Source: Colwellia marinimaniae (GTDB lineage: Bacteria > Pseudomonadota > Gammaproteobacteria > Enterobacterales > Alteromonadaceae). From it: 64,000 bases of DNA. The DNA lies in assembly GCF_002207865.1 (NCBI RefSeq), contig NZ_BDQM01000006.1, forward strand, positions 1-64,000, in the 5' to 3' direction. The notes under the pieces are model-generated. The model made no database searches. It saw only the letters and a list, made by a program, of their open reading frames with translations, and was not told the origin of the DNA. Below, one piece after another: positions 9,309-19,791 of this stretch. The translations under genes were made by a program, and so were the position numbers. Position 1 is the first letter of the stretch; every line of letters begins with the position of its first letter.

Positions 9309-10304
9309 TTGGCTCCCCCATTAAATATCATTTTTGCTGGCACTCCTGACTTTGCCGCTAAACATTTAGCGGCATTAATTAACTCTGAACATAATGTAGT
9401 TGCTGTTTATTGTCCGCCAGATAAACCCGCAGGTCGTGGTAAAAAGCTAACCGCTTGTGCGACCAAATTGCTAGCGCTAGAACACAACATTATTGTTGAA
9501 CAACCGATAAACTTTAAAAGTGACGAAGACCAACAAAAATTGGCTCAATATGACGCTGATATTATGGTGGTGGTTGCTTATGGTCTGATTTTACCTGAAG
9601 TCATTTTAAACTCGCCACGGTTAGGCTGTATAAATGTCCATGGCTCAATTTTGCCTAAATGGCGTGGTGCAGCGCCAATTCAACGTTCACTTGAAGCGGG
9701 AGATAAGAAAACAGGTGTCACCATAATGCAAATGGATAAAGGTCTCGATACTGGCGATATGATATTAACGGCTGAATGTGCCATTGAAAATACCGATACT
9801 AGTGCCAGCCTTTATGAAAAACTTGCCGATTTGGGGCCAGCGGCTTTGCTAGAAACACTGGCACTGATGGCGCAAACTAATTATCAAGCAATGGAGCACA
9901 ATATTGCCCAAGATAATACACTAGCCACTTACGCGCATAAACTAGACAAAGCAGAAGCTGAGCTTAATTGGCAACTCAGTGCAAACGAACTGCATAGAAA
10001 GATCCGTGCATATATCCCCTGGCCTGTCTCTCAATTCACCTTCACTGAATTAGAGTCGGAATCAGAAAGTAAGCAACATAGATTACGGGTATGGCAAGCA
10101 TCCGTTCAAGAATATCAAGGCAGTGCGGCTCCAGGCACCATAATAAAAGTAGATAAACAAGGTATAGAAGTAGCAACAGGCGACGGTTCATTACGCTTAG
10201 AAATAATGCAATTGCCCGGTAAAAAAGCCTTACCTGTGCAAGATATTCTTAATGGTCGCAGCGATTGGTTCACTGTTGGCAGCCCTATAAATAAGCTTGG
10301 TTAA
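9309..10304 (+). CDS. fmt: methionyl-tRNA formyltransferase
   Basis: 331 residues, full length. It formylates initiator Met-tRNA using 10-formyl-tetrahydrofolate. The N-terminal catalytic domain shows [14 protein letters not shown] and the active-site segment [16 protein letters not shown]; the C-terminal OB-fold part binds tRNA. The start codon appears to be TTG, preceded by AGG, since no ATG fits the family N-terminus. The rare start could lower its translation. It lies eight bases before rsmB. Confidence 0.97.
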   Translation: MAPPLNIIFAGTPDFAAKHLAALINSEHNVVAVYCPPDKPAGRGKKLTACATKLLALEHNIIVEQPINFKSDEDQQKLAQYDADIMVVVAYGLILPEVILNSPRLGCINVHGSILPKWRGAAPIQRSLEAGDKKTGVTIMQMDKGLDTGDMILTAECAIENTDTSASLYEKLADLGPAALLETLALMAQTNYQAMEHNIAQDNTLATYAHKLDKAEAELNWQLSANELHRKIRAYIPWPVSQFTFTELESESESKQHRLRVWQASVQEYQGSAAPGTIIKVDKQGIEVATGDGSLRLEIMQLPGKKALPVQDILNGRSDWFTVGSPINKLG

Positions 10305-10312
10305 GAGAAATT

Positions 10313-11635
10313 ATGACAATTAATATTAGAGCCCTGGCAGCAAAATGTTGTTACGCCGTTATAGATAAAGGGCGAAGCTTAAGTGATGAACTGCCTAAAC
10401 AGCAAGATAAGTTGCTTGGTAAAGATAAGGGCTTGCTGCAAGAAATTTGTTATGGCGTACTGCGCTACCTACCAGAATTAGAAAACGATGTCCGTCATTT
10501 AATGCAGAAACCGCTAAAGGGCAAACAAAGAGTCTTTCACTTTTTACTGTTAGTAGGTGTTTATCAAATAAGATATATGCGTATACCTGATCATGCTGCG
10601 GTTAGTGAAACGGTATCGGCAACAAGTACGTTAAAAAACCGCCATATGAAAGCATTAGTTAATGCTGTACTGAGGGGATTTCTTCGTACACAAGAGGCGG
10701 CAAGTAAACTAGAAAATAAAACAGATAAAAACCTACCTGACTCGATAAAATATAATCACCCTAGCTGGTTTATTAAAAAAATACAGCAAAGCTACCCTGA
10801 ACAATGGCAAGGCATACTCGATGCTAACCAGCAAAGACCACCAATGTGGTTACGTACCAACCAACAACACCATACTAGTGAACAGTATCAAGCGTTACTT
10901 ATTGCAGCAGAGATAGACATAGCTAATATTGAAGTCAATTCTCAAGCCATTGCCCTTGCTCACCCCATCGATGTCGCTAAATTACCTGGCTTTGAACAAG
11001 GCTGGGTTTCAGTACAAGATGGTGCAGCACAGCAAGCGGCACGTTTATTAGACTGCCAACCAAATGATGTGGTATTGGATTGTTGTGCCGCCCCTGGTGG
11101 AAAAACTTGCCATATTATTGAGCTAACACCTGATATTGCCTCGATGACTGCAATAGATATTGAAGAAGGTCGCCTGACTCGGGTTCATGAAAATTTGGCT
11201 CGCTTAGGTCTCACAGCAAAGGTTATTACTGCTGATGCCGCCAGTAAAGATTGGTGGTCAGGTGAACTATTTGATCGAATTTTACTGGATGCCCCTTGTT
11301 CAGGTACTGGCGTTATTCGCCGTCACCCTGATATAAAGTGGTTACGTAAAGCCGACGACATTGATAAGTTAGTGATATTGCAGCAGCAGATTCTTGATAA
11401 TATTTGGTCTTTACTCAAACCGGGCGGTACCTTGCTTTATGCTACCTGTAGTGTTTTACCCGAAGAAAACTGCCAACAGATTGCTCGTTTTGTGGAACAA
11501 AACCAAGATGCACAATTAATTGCCATTACTGGTAATAACCTTGATACTGATGAAAATTCTATCGGTTGGCAATTATTACCCGATGCTAAAAATATGGACG
11601 GCTTTTATTACGCCAAACTGTTAAAACTCAAATAA
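10313..11635 (+). CDS. rsmB: 16S rRNA m5C967 methyltransferase
   Basis: 440 residues. A NusB-like N-terminal domain (about 1-140) is followed by a SAM-dependent methyltransferase domain. Visible motifs are DCCAAPGGKTCH (SAM binding), DAPCSGTGVIRRHPDIKW (a conserved cysteine) and ATCSVLPEEN (the catalytic cysteine of the RNA m5C family). It acts on cytosine 967 of 16S rRNA in the known homologue. Part of the def-fmt-rsmB-trkA run. Confidence 0.97.
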   Translation: MTINIRALAAKCCYAVIDKGRSLSDELPKQQDKLLGKDKGLLQEICYGVLRYLPELENDVRHLMQKPLKGKQRVFHFLLLVGVYQIRYMRIPDHAAVSETVSATSTLKNRHMKALVNAVLRGFLRTQEAASKLENKTDKNLPDSIKYNHPSWFIKKIQQSYPEQWQGILDANQQRPPMWLRTNQQHHTSEQYQALLIAAEIDIANIEVNSQAIALAHPIDVAKLPGFEQGWVSVQDGAAQQAARLLDCQPNDVVLDCCAAPGGKTCHIIELTPDIASMTAIDIEEGRLTRVHENLARLGLTAKVITADAASKDWWSGELFDRILLDAPCSGTGVIRRHPDIKWLRKADDIDKLVILQQQILDNIWSLLKPGGTLLYATCSVLPEENCQQIARFVEQNQDAQLIAITGNNLDTDENSIGWQLLPDAKNMDGFYYAKLLKLK

Positions 11636-11673
11636 TTAATCCTATTGGTATAACATTAAGCAGAAACTAACAC

Positions 11674-13050
11674 ATGAAAATAATCATAGTAGGTGCTGGG
11701 CAAGTTGGCGGCACCTTAGCTGAAAACCTTGTTGGCGAGAATAATGAAATATGTATTGTTGATATTGACGGTGAAAAATTGCGCGAGCTACAAGATAAAA
11801 TGGATTTGAAAGTTGTTATTGGTCAAGGTTGCCATCCAGATGTATTAAAAGAAGCGGGTGGTGAAGATGCTGATATGGTGATAGCAGTTACCAATGACGA
11901 TGCCACCAATATGATCACTTGCCAAATATGCTCCTCATTATTTAACACGCCGAAAAAAATTGCCCGTATCCGCTCTAATCAAATATTAAAATATGCTGAA
12001 CAACTTTTTCATAAAAAACACATACCTGTTGACCATATCATTGCCCCTGAACAATTAGTGACCCGAGATATAGCTCGACTAATTGATTACCCAGGCGCGC
12101 TGCAAGTATTAGAGTTTGCTAGTGGCAAAGTAAGTCTAGTCGCGGTAAAAGCCTACTACGGTGGTCTACTCGTTGGCCATGCGCTGTCAGCGTTAAAAGA
12201 TCATATTCCTAATGTGGATACTCGAGTCGCGGCAATTTACCGAAATGGTAAACCTATTCGTCCTCTTGGCACGACAGTAATAGAAGCAGATGATGAAGTG
12301 TTTTTTATCGCCGCCAGTATTCATATTCGTGCGGTGATGAATGAGTTACAAAAACTCGAACCTGCTTATAAACGTATAATGATTGCCGGTGGTGGTAATA
12401 TCGGTGCTGGTTTAGCTCGTATTCTAGAAAAAAACCATCAAGTAAAACTTATTGAGCGCTCACAAAAACGCGCAGAGCAATTAACCTCTGAACTCAATAA
12501 TACCTTAGTTTTCGTCGGAGACTCTTCAGACCAAGAGTTGCTTATGGAAGAAAATATTGACCAATTTGATCTTTTTATTGCGGTGACTAACGATGACGAA
12601 GCTAATATCATGTCATCACTGCTGGCTAAGCGACTTGGTGTTCGTAAAACCATGGTACTTATTCAACGCGATGCCTATATAGATTTAGTACATGGCAGTA
12701 CTATTGATATTGCCATTTCACCACAACAAGCAACCATATCGGCCCTCTTAACTCATGTAAGACGTGGCGCCATCGATAACGTTTATAGCCTACGTGGTGG
12801 TGCTGCTGAAGCCATTGAAATTGTTGCTAAGGGTGATGAAAAATCCTCTAAAGTTGTTGGCCGTGCCATCAAAAATATTAAGCTACCACCAGGCGTTACT
12901 ATCGGCGCTATTGTTCGTGGTAGTGAAGTGCTTATCGCTCACTCAAACACCTTAATACACGAAGAAGACCATGTGATTTTATTTTTAGTTAACAAACGCT
13001 ATATTTATGATATAGAAAAGCTCTTTCAAGTCAGTGCTACCTATTTTTAA
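11674..13050 (+). CDS. trkA: Trk potassium uptake regulatory protein TrkA
   Basis: 458 residues, a peripheral NAD(H)-binding subunit of the Trk K+ uptake system. It has two RCK units in tandem, each with a Rossmann motif ([16 protein letters not shown] at about 3-18 and [15 protein letters not shown] at about 232-246) and a TrkA-C domain. The membrane subunit trkH lies 3 kb downstream on the other strand, so the two parts of the system are close but not in one operon. Confidence 0.97.
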   Translation: MKIIIVGAGQVGGTLAENLVGENNEICIVDIDGEKLRELQDKMDLKVVIGQGCHPDVLKEAGGEDADMVIAVTNDDATNMITCQICSSLFNTPKKIARIRSNQILKYAEQLFHKKHIPVDHIIAPEQLVTRDIARLIDYPGALQVLEFASGKVSLVAVKAYYGGLLVGHALSALKDHIPNVDTRVAAIYRNGKPIRPLGTTVIEADDEVFFIAASIHIRAVMNELQKLEPAYKRIMIAGGGNIGAGLARILEKNHQVKLIERSQKRAEQLTSELNNTLVFVGDSSDQELLMEENIDQFDLFIAVTNDDEANIMSSLLAKRLGVRKTMVLIQRDAYIDLVHGSTIDIAISPQQATISALLTHVRRGAIDNVYSLRGGAAEAIEIVAKGDEKSSKVVGRAIKNIKLPPGVTIGAIVRGSEVLIAHSNTLIHEEDHVILFLVNKRYIYDIEKLFQVSATYF

Positions 13051-13072
13051 TGCATTTTTGACCTCTTTACTT

Positions 13073-13107
13073 ACAGCTAATCACTTATCCTTGGATTGAT
13101 TAGCTGT
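13073..13107. terminator. hairpin downstream of trkA
   Basis: ACAGCTAATCA (13073-13083) pairs perfectly with TGATTAGCTGT (13097-13107) around a 13-base loop. No T-run follows, so it may be a weak terminator or an mRNA-stabilising hairpin at the end of the def-trkA transcript. Confidence 0.5.
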
Positions 13108-13158
13108 AATAATCCCCCCTGAATACAGCAACCCAAGCCCTAATTTACAAGGATTTTT

Positions 13159-16098
13159 ATGAAAGCTTCCCGAATATTCACAGCGATAACATTAGCGTTA
13201 ACGAGTATGACCTTTAATAGCCAAGCAGAGCTTGTTGATAGTGCTCAAGACTGGCAAACGTTTGAAACGAAAAATTTTCGAGTTCATTTCACTCCTGAGT
13301 ATCGCCAATGGGCTTTATCAAGTGCCAGAGAAATGGAAGTTGTCCGTCAATTAATCAAAGAGCAACAAGGTAGAGTATTAACGGAAAAGGTCGATGCTTA
13401 TATTATCGATCCCTATAATGCCGCCAATGGCTTTGCCTTGCCATTAAGTCATCGACCTTATATGGCTTTATTTACCACACCGCCACAATCAGACAGCATT
13501 ATTGCCAACACTACGGGTTGGCAACAGTTACTGGTATTACATGAATATGTACACCTAGTGCATTTGGCGCAAAAGAGCCGGAGTAAATGGCGCAACAACT
13601 TAGCCAATTGGTATGATATTTTTGATGCTGCACAAATTAATGGTGAACGCTGGGTCAGTGAAGGTTATGCCACCTTACTCGAATCTAAACTGACTGGTCG
13701 TGGTCGGTTATTTAACAATCAGGTTGAGGCCATCATTGAACAGTTTGCCCGCCAAGGTGCCCTACCCAGCTATAAACAACTCAATAAAGCCGATGATAGC
13801 TTTATGTCTGGTGCTATGGCTTATCTGGTCGGTGTTCGATATTTACAATGGTTAGAAGAAAAATACGGTCAAGACACCCTTGATGCTGTATGGACGCGTT
13901 GGTCAGCCGTGGAACAACGTGATTTTGAGCAAGCCTTTAAAGGCGTATTCCCTGACACTGCTCAACACCTCTATCAGCGTTTTGTTGCTGAATATACCTA
14001 TAAAGCCATGCAACATGAAGCACAATTACGTGCAGACAGTAACGAAGATAATAGCTCAACATTATGGTTAGATTTATCTGGCTCTGTCGGTGAGCCGAGT
14101 TTAAGTCCACAAGGTGATTACCTCGCTATTGTTGAAACCGAAAGAACCGATGATGGTAATACCACTAAGTTACAAATCTATAAAACCAGTGAAAACACCA
14201 AAAAGATCGAAGAGTTTAACAAACAAGTTGAAGAGCTATTAGCTGATGACCCAGAAGACATTGCCGATAAAAAGCCAAGTGTTTTTAAGCGAGAAGTTGC
14301 CTACACCTTAAATCAAAGAAATGATCGTGGTATAAACAACCCTCGCTGGTTAAATAAGGATACTATTATTTATGGTGCCCGTAGTTTAGCGAGCAAAAAC
14401 GACTACCACCAAGATCTATTTTCTTGGCATTTACCGAGCAATACTGTCAAACAACTGACGAAAAATGCTAACCTTCGTCGTTTTGACATTAGTAAAAATG
14501 GCCAATACCTCATTGCTGAACGCAGTCGTTTCGGCTATTCGCAATTAGTTAAAGTAAGTTTAATACCTGAATCTTTAGGTGAAATAACCGCGGAATTAAC
14601 GCCACAAAGCCTAGAGCAGGTTTATGACTTTCCTCGACTTAGGCCAACACCTGATGGTTCAGCGTCGAAAAGCTTTGCTTATGTCAGTTCAAGTTTGAAT
14701 AATAAATGGCAATTAAAAGTTCGCCAGTTGCATGGAAGCCAAGAACAAATAATTCCACTGCCACAGCACTATCAATTTCTGTCTTTTCCTGAATGGTCAA
14801 AAGATGGTCAATCGCTGTATTTTGTCGCCGGTTTAAATGGTGCTACTCGCTTATATGAGTATGATTTTTCCAAGAAAAAATTATCTGCAATTACCTCAGG
14901 AGAGCAAGTCATTACTTGGCCTATGGTTAACGGCGATAATAAGCTGCTACATTTAGCCATAAATGCTCAAGGACCCGATGTGTATCAGCTTGATTTAAGC
15001 AAGGCAAATAAGCAAATAATCACCAACACCACCACAAGTTCGGCTATTGGCCAAAACTTGTCCGATAACTTAAAGCTAGCCGAGGCGAGTATCGCCATCG
15101 ATGAAAGCATTGGTGAACAATCGCCCTATGGCATAGGTCCGCAACAAGGCACAATAACCCTGGCTGAAAGTACTTATTCAGCGAGTAGTAGTATGCTTGA
15201 GCTAGGTTATAAGTCTGGCGATGTACTGTCTCGTTTTGATTGGCAAGTAAACGCCAGCCAAGATGTTTTTAATCATATTATTTCTGGTGCCTCGGCGGCT
15301 ATACGATGGCAAGGCTGGCCGGTTAAATTATTGGCTCACAGCTACCTATTTAATTTAAAAACTGACCAACAAGGTAGTGATGCCTTAGCCTTAGGTAAAA
15401 CATCTGAGAAAGGACTCTTTTTAGAAGCACTCTACCCCTATAGCGTAGCAACGCTTACGGTCGATTTATTTGCCCAAGTGCAGGCTGCAAGCTTTGAAAA
15501 TAGCCAAGGTGTAGATTTTTCCAGTCACTTTTTTGCTCTAGGCATTGAGCAAAGCTGGTCGCATGACCAACAAAGCTGGGGCATATCACAAGCAGTAAAT
15601 GTCCAGTTAATTACCGGTCAAGATGAGCAAGCTGAAGTTAAGGGTAATGACGGCAGTTATACCGGTAGTAATGGCTTGATTAACTTAAGTGCACATATTC
15701 ATGATTATGGCTTAGGCTTTAATTACCTATGGGCGCACCGCTCAGAGGATGCTGGCGATATACTCAGTTTAGGTGGTTACTCTTCAACATTAATTCAAGA
15801 AAAAGCACACTTAAATAAGCAATTGTCGCCTGAATTAGCCTTTTATCGACAAACGGCTAATGACTATCAAGCATATCAAGCTTATATACCCTTAGGCTTT
15901 GTTGAAGTTTTTTATACTCGTCATAAAATGGCTGAACAAGCCGTTATCGATAGTTACGGTGTTAAAGGTAGTTTACATAATGACTTTGGTTTTACTGGTT
16001 TAACTAATTTAGTGATAAATTATGGCTTAGCACAGGTAAACCCAGAAAATGATAGCTCTGATACTCAAGGCTGGGTTGCCTTTAGTTACAAGTGGTAA
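13159..16098 (+). CDS. secreted gluzincin-like metallopeptidase with propeller and barrel-like C-terminus
   Basis: 979 residues with a signal peptide (cleavage after about SQA, residue 23). Residues 128-132 are HEYVH, an HExxH zinc motif, followed by WVSEGYATLLES, where E168 fits the third ligand of a gluzincin. The middle (about 310-630) has repeats of the type LSPQGDYLA, ISKNGQYLIAE and WSKDGQSLYFVAG, typical of TolB/PD40 beta-propeller blades. The last 300 residues have alternating beta-rich segments and end in FSYKW, like an outer-membrane beta-barrel. I infer a cell-surface peptidase or a peptidase-like assembly protein. The substrate is unknown. Confidence 0.75.
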   Translation: MKASRIFTAITLALTSMTFNSQAELVDSAQDWQTFETKNFRVHFTPEYRQWALSSAREMEVVRQLIKEQQGRVLTEKVDAYIIDPYNAANGFALPLSHRPYMALFTTPPQSDSIIANTTGWQQLLVLHEYVHLVHLAQKSRSKWRNNLANWYDIFDAAQINGERWVSEGYATLLESKLTGRGRLFNNQVEAIIEQFARQGALPSYKQLNKADDSFMSGAMAYLVGVRYLQWLEEKYGQDTLDAVWTRWSAVEQRDFEQAFKGVFPDTAQHLYQRFVAEYTYKAMQHEAQLRADSNEDNSSTLWLDLSGSVGEPSLSPQGDYLAIVETERTDDGNTTKLQIYKTSENTKKIEEFNKQVEELLADDPEDIADKKPSVFKREVAYTLNQRNDRGINNPRWLNKDTIIYGARSLASKNDYHQDLFSWHLPSNTVKQLTKNANLRRFDISKNGQYLIAERSRFGYSQLVKVSLIPESLGEITAELTPQSLEQVYDFPRLRPTPDGSASKSFAYVSSSLNNKWQLKVRQLHGSQEQIIPLPQHYQFLSFPEWSKDGQSLYFVAGLNGATRLYEYDFSKKKLSAITSGEQVITWPMVNGDNKLLHLAINAQGPDVYQLDLSKANKQIITNTTTSSAIGQNLSDNLKLAEASIAIDESIGEQSPYGIGPQQGTITLAESTYSASSSMLELGYKSGDVLSRFDWQVNASQDVFNHIISGASAAIRWQGWPVKLLAHSYLFNLKTDQQGSDALALGKTSEKGLFLEALYPYSVATLTVDLFAQVQAASFENSQGVDFSSHFFALGIEQSWSHDQQSWGISQAVNVQLITGQDEQAEVKGNDGSYTGSNGLINLSAHIHDYGLGFNYLWAHRSEDAGDILSLGGYSSTLIQEKAHLNKQLSPELAFYRQTANDYQAYQAYIPLGFVEVFYTRHKMAEQAVIDSYGVKGSLHNDFGFTGLTNLVINYGLAQVNPENDSSDTQGWVAFSYKW

Positions 16099-16112
16099 TT
16101 TATAGATAGCTC

Positions 16113-16163
16113 TAGCCGTACCATTCAAGCACGCTGAAACAGGTATATTGATTGGTACGGCTA
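16113..16163. terminator. inverted repeat between convergent genes
   Basis: TAGCCGTACCA (16113-16123) pairs with TGGTACGGCTA (16153-16163), an 11-base stem with a 29-base loop, between the gluzincin gene and the end of trkH. The loop is long and T-runs are poor, so termination is likely but not certain. Confidence 0.5.
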
Positions 16164-16182
16164 AATATACAAATAATGGCTC

Positions 16183-17634
16183 TTATGTACGCCAGAACCC
16201 CGGTGTAAATAAAACTAACAGAGTAAATATCTCTAAACGGCCAAACAGCATTGCCATAATTAATACCCATTTACTCATATCATTAATCGATGAGAAATTA
16301 GCGGCCACCTCTCCTAGCCCTGGTCCTAGGTTATTAATACAAGCAGCAACCGCGGTGAAGGCGGTCATGTTATCCATGCCAGTGGCAAGTAGTAATAACA
16401 TACAAATAACAAACACAGCGGCATAAGCAGAAAAGAAGCCCCATACTGCCTCAACTACGCGATCAGGTAAAACTTTCCGGCCGAACTTGATGCTAAAAAG
16501 GGCCCTAGGGTGAACCAGTTTATTTAACTCACGAAGACCTTGTAAATAGAGTAACACCACACGTACGACCTTCATGCCGCCGCCAGTACTACCAGCGCAA
16601 CCACCAATGAAACTAGAAAAAATAAGTAACATAGGCAATAAGGTTGGCCAATCAGCAAAGGATGTTGTGGTAAACCCCGCCGTAGTACTAATTGAAACCG
16701 ATTGGAATAGAGCTTGATCAAATGCATGATCAGCATCTTGGTATGTGCCGGTACTTATTAACACGGTAAAACAAATAATAAGCAGCACCACTTGGATACC
16801 AATAAAAACTTTGAATTCTGGGTCAAAGAAGTAATTTTTCAGCGATTTATTTTGTAGTGCGGCATAGTGCAAGGCAAAGTTAACCCCGGCAATAAGTAAG
16901 AAGCTGACACAAACCAGATTGATAGCAGGGCTATTAAAGTAGCCCATACTGGCATCGTGGGTAGAAAAACCGCCAATAGCAATGGTTGAAAAAGCATGAC
17001 AAATGGCATCAAAACCAGACATACCGGCAAGCCAATAAGCTAACGCACACGCGATAGTTAACCCTAAATAGATGTACCACAAGTGTTTTGCGGTATCGGC
17101 AATACGAGGCGTCATTTTTGAATCTTTCACTGGGCCTGGTGTCTCAGCGCGATATAGCTGCATACCACCAATACCTAGCATAGGTAATACGGCAACAGCT
17201 AAAACAATTATACCCATACCTCCTAACCACTGTAATTGCTGGCGATACCATAAGACCGCATGAGGTAAATCGTCAATGTGATTTAAAATAGTTGCCCCGG
17301 TAGTCGTTAACCCGGAGAAAGATTCAAAGAAGGCATCGGTGACCGATAAATTGGGTTGATCTAATAACATCAACGGAATAGCAGAGAAACTGGCTAAAAC
17401 TAACCAAAAGAGCACGACAATTAAAAAGCCCTCTCTGGCTTTAAGGTCTGTTTTTTCATAACGGTTAGGATACCAAGCCAATAAGCCGGTGCCAAGACAC
17501 CAGAGAAAAGCCAGAATAAAAGATAAGCCGCCACCATCGCGATAGATTAATGAAATTAACGCAGGTGGCAGCATGGTCACACTCAGTAACGCAACCATCA
17601 AACCTAGAATTCGGATAATATTTTTATATTGCAC
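16183..17634 (-). CDS. trkH: Trk potassium uptake membrane protein TrkH
   Basis: 483 residues, the usual length for TrkH/TrkG. This integral inner-membrane protein forms the K+ path and works with TrkA. Many hydrophobic helices are visible, with selectivity-filter-like segments in each repeat: SGLTTTGATI, STIAIGGFSTHD, TTAGFTTTSF and a final NNLGPGLGEV. It lies 21 bases after the IMPACT-family gene on the same strand and is probably co-transcribed with it, as in several gammaproteobacteria. Confidence 0.95.
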   Translation of the reverse strand: MQYKNIIRILGLMVALLSVTMLPPALISLIYRDGGGLSFILAFLWCLGTGLLAWYPNRYEKTDLKAREGFLIVVLFWLVLASFSAIPLMLLDQPNLSVTDAFFESFSGLTTTGATILNHIDDLPHAVLWYRQQLQWLGGMGIIVLAVAVLPMLGIGGMQLYRAETPGPVKDSKMTPRIADTAKHLWYIYLGLTIACALAYWLAGMSGFDAICHAFSTIAIGGFSTHDASMGYFNSPAINLVCVSFLLIAGVNFALHYAALQNKSLKNYFFDPEFKVFIGIQVVLLIICFTVLISTGTYQDADHAFDQALFQSVSISTTAGFTTTSFADWPTLLPMLLIFSSFIGGCAGSTGGGMKVVRVVLLYLQGLRELNKLVHPRALFSIKFGRKVLPDRVVEAVWGFFSAYAAVFVICMLLLLATGMDNMTAFTAVAACINNLGPGLGEVAANFSSINDMSKWVLIMAMLFGRLEIFTLLVLFTPGFWRT

Positions 17635-17655
17635 GTGTTATTTTTCTTGTTCGCT

Positions 17656-18273
17656 TTATTGTTCGAGAGTGGTTAACTGTAATTGCCCGGATGACAAGGT
17701 GTGTAACTGATCTTGCATTAAAGCCAAATTTTGACTTGGAATGGCAAGCCTGAAAATGACTGTTTGTTGATAATCTTGAGCTATAACATGACCTTCAACT
17801 TGCTTAAGTAAATGCAAAATATCATCTACTTGGCTATATTGACATGCTAAGGTTTTGTGTACCATAGCTATTTTAATTTTTGACTGCAAAAAGCCTAAGG
17901 CTTGGCGTACACTGCCACCATATGCTCTTTGCAAACCGCCTGTGCCTAATTTAGTACCGCCAAAGTAGCGAACTACAACAGCGCAGACTTGACCTACACC
18001 ACCACCTTGCAAGGCTAGTAACATAGGTTTACCCGCAGTTCCGCTCGGCTCGCCATCATCAGAAAAACCATAGCCTTGACTATCTCCGGCTGCTCTGGTT
18101 AAAAAAGCATGACAATGATGGCTAGCTTGCGGATGAAGATGCTGTAACTCTTTGAGCATAGCTTTTGCTGCCACTATATCGTCGCAGGGGCGTAAATAGC
18201 AGATAAAACGACTGCGGTTAATAATGATCTCATCTTCGACATTATTAACCGCGATAGGAAAAGACTTAGTCAC
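17656..18273 (-). CDS. yigZ: IMPACT/YigZ family protein
   Basis: 205 residues. The N-terminal UPF0029 domain carries SRFICYLRPC, SHHCHAFL, GYGFSDDGEPSGTAGKPML and VVVRYFGGTKLGTGGL, which are the family signatures. A C-terminal DUF1949-like ferredoxin fold follows. In E. coli yigZ and trkH are also adjacent to pepQ, the same order as here. The bacterial function is not established. Confidence 0.93.
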   Translation of the reverse strand: MTKSFPIAVNNVEDEIIINRSRFICYLRPCDDIVAAKAMLKELQHLHPQASHHCHAFLTRAAGDSQGYGFSDDGEPSGTAGKPMLLALQGGGVGQVCAVVVRYFGGTKLGTGGLQRAYGGSVRQALGFLQSKIKIAMVHKTLACQYSQVDDILHLLKQVEGHVIAQDYQQTVIFRLAIPSQNLALMQDQLHTLSSGQLQLTTLEQ

Positions 18274-18316
18274 AATATACTTTTACTTCTCTAAGCTTGG
18301 TTTACTTTAATTAAGT

Positions 18317-19648
18317 TTAGTTTAAGCCTAAATCTCTGGTCATATTCTCATTATGAGACTGATGGACAATAATATTATCTTCAATACGAATACCACCAAA
18401 ACAACGCATTTCATCAACATTTTTCCAATTAACTTGGTCGGCATTAGGCGATGCTTTTAGCTCTGCCAATAATGAATCAATAAAGTATAAGCCAGGTTCA
18501 ATAGTAAAGACCTGATTGGCTTCTATCAGTCGAGAGGTACGTAAAAATGGATGACTGGCGGGTGTATCTACATGAGTGCCACGTTCATCGGCCATAAAAC
18601 CACCAACATCATGAACTTGTAGTCCTAAATGATGACCCAAACCATGGGGGAAGAAGGTAGAGATAATGCCAGACTCAACGGCAATATCAGCGTCAACATT
18701 GATAAAGTTAAAATCACGTAATACTTGGCCAATCGCTCTATGTGTTTCAATATGAAGATCGACATAACTGACACCAGGTTTTAATCCTGCCACGGCCTTA
18801 AGCATCAATTGATCCATACGAACAATGAGTTCGGCAAACTTATCATTTTTATAGGAATAGGTACGGGTAATGTCAGCCGCATAACCATTAAAGTTAGCGC
18901 CGGCATCGATAAGAAATGAGCGATGCGCCTGCGGGGGCACTTTATCCAAAGACATATAGTGTAAAATTGAACAGTTTTTATTTAACGCGACAATATTACC
19001 GTATGGGGTATCGTTAGTACCATAACCGATAGACTTAAGGTAAGCCTGTTGAATATCATATTCACTATCACCTTGTAAAAAAGCGTTACGAGCCGCTTGG
19101 TGTGCCTTTACTGCCAAAGTATTAGATTGACGAAGACACTCATGCTCATATTTACTTTTATAGCCACGGTGGTAATGAATATAATTAAGCAAGGATTCAG
19201 GATTAATAGCTTCAAAACCTAAGGCTTTTGCCACTTCAATATGACTGCCAATATAGGCAAAACCCTTTTTATCATAAGGCAGTAATTTATCGACTTCACT
19301 CGCATTCGTTAAAATTTTAATATTAATATATTCCCCCCAATAACTTTCACTTAACGGGGTAATTTTATGCCAAAAATCCACTGGCTGATAATAGATTAAG
19401 GTTGGTTTATCTTCGCCATTAACCACCAACCAAGAGTTTGGCAGTTCAATTAATGGCAGCCAATATTTAAAATGAGGGTTAACTTTAAATGGGTAACAGT
19501 TATCGTCAAGAAAGGCCTTAATTTCTTGTCCAGAATGGATAACTAAACCTTCTAGGTTTTCACGGGAAAGTGCAGCTTTAGTCATCTGTTGCAATTGGGC
19601 AATATGAGCTGGGTATTGGCTAGCCAACTTAGCATTAAGTGTTGTCAT
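18317..19648 (-). CDS. pepQ: Xaa-Pro dipeptidase (prolidase)
   Basis: 443 residues, the PepQ length, of the pita-bread M24B family. It hydrolyses dipeptides with C-terminal proline in the cytoplasm. The dinuclear metal ligands are visible in order: LIDAGANFNGYAADITRTY (two Asp), FFPHGLGHHLGLQVHD (His), FTIEPGLYF (Glu) and GGIRIEDNI (Glu). It heads the pepQ-yigZ-trkH group on the minus strand. Confidence 0.96.
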   Translation of the reverse strand: MTTLNAKLASQYPAHIAQLQQMTKAALSRENLEGLVIHSGQEIKAFLDDNCYPFKVNPHFKYWLPLIELPNSWLVVNGEDKPTLIYYQPVDFWHKITPLSESYWGEYINIKILTNASEVDKLLPYDKKGFAYIGSHIEVAKALGFEAINPESLLNYIHYHRGYKSKYEHECLRQSNTLAVKAHQAARNAFLQGDSEYDIQQAYLKSIGYGTNDTPYGNIVALNKNCSILHYMSLDKVPPQAHRSFLIDAGANFNGYAADITRTYSYKNDKFAELIVRMDQLMLKAVAGLKPGVSYVDLHIETHRAIGQVLRDFNFINVDADIAVESGIISTFFPHGLGHHLGLQVHDVGGFMADERGTHVDTPASHPFLRTSRLIEANQVFTIEPGLYFIDSLLAELKASPNADQVNWKNVDEMRCFGGIRIEDNIIVHQSHNENMTRDLGLN

Positions 19649-19791
19649 ATATTATGTCTCCGAAAGACGGCCATCAAGAAATTTGCCTCATGATAGCATA
19701 CACCTCAAAAAGCACGCTATTGACAAAAGAAAGGCGGCGGCTAGATCTGTGCATTAAACTTGGCAATTACTCGCTGATGTCGAGGTTTTAA

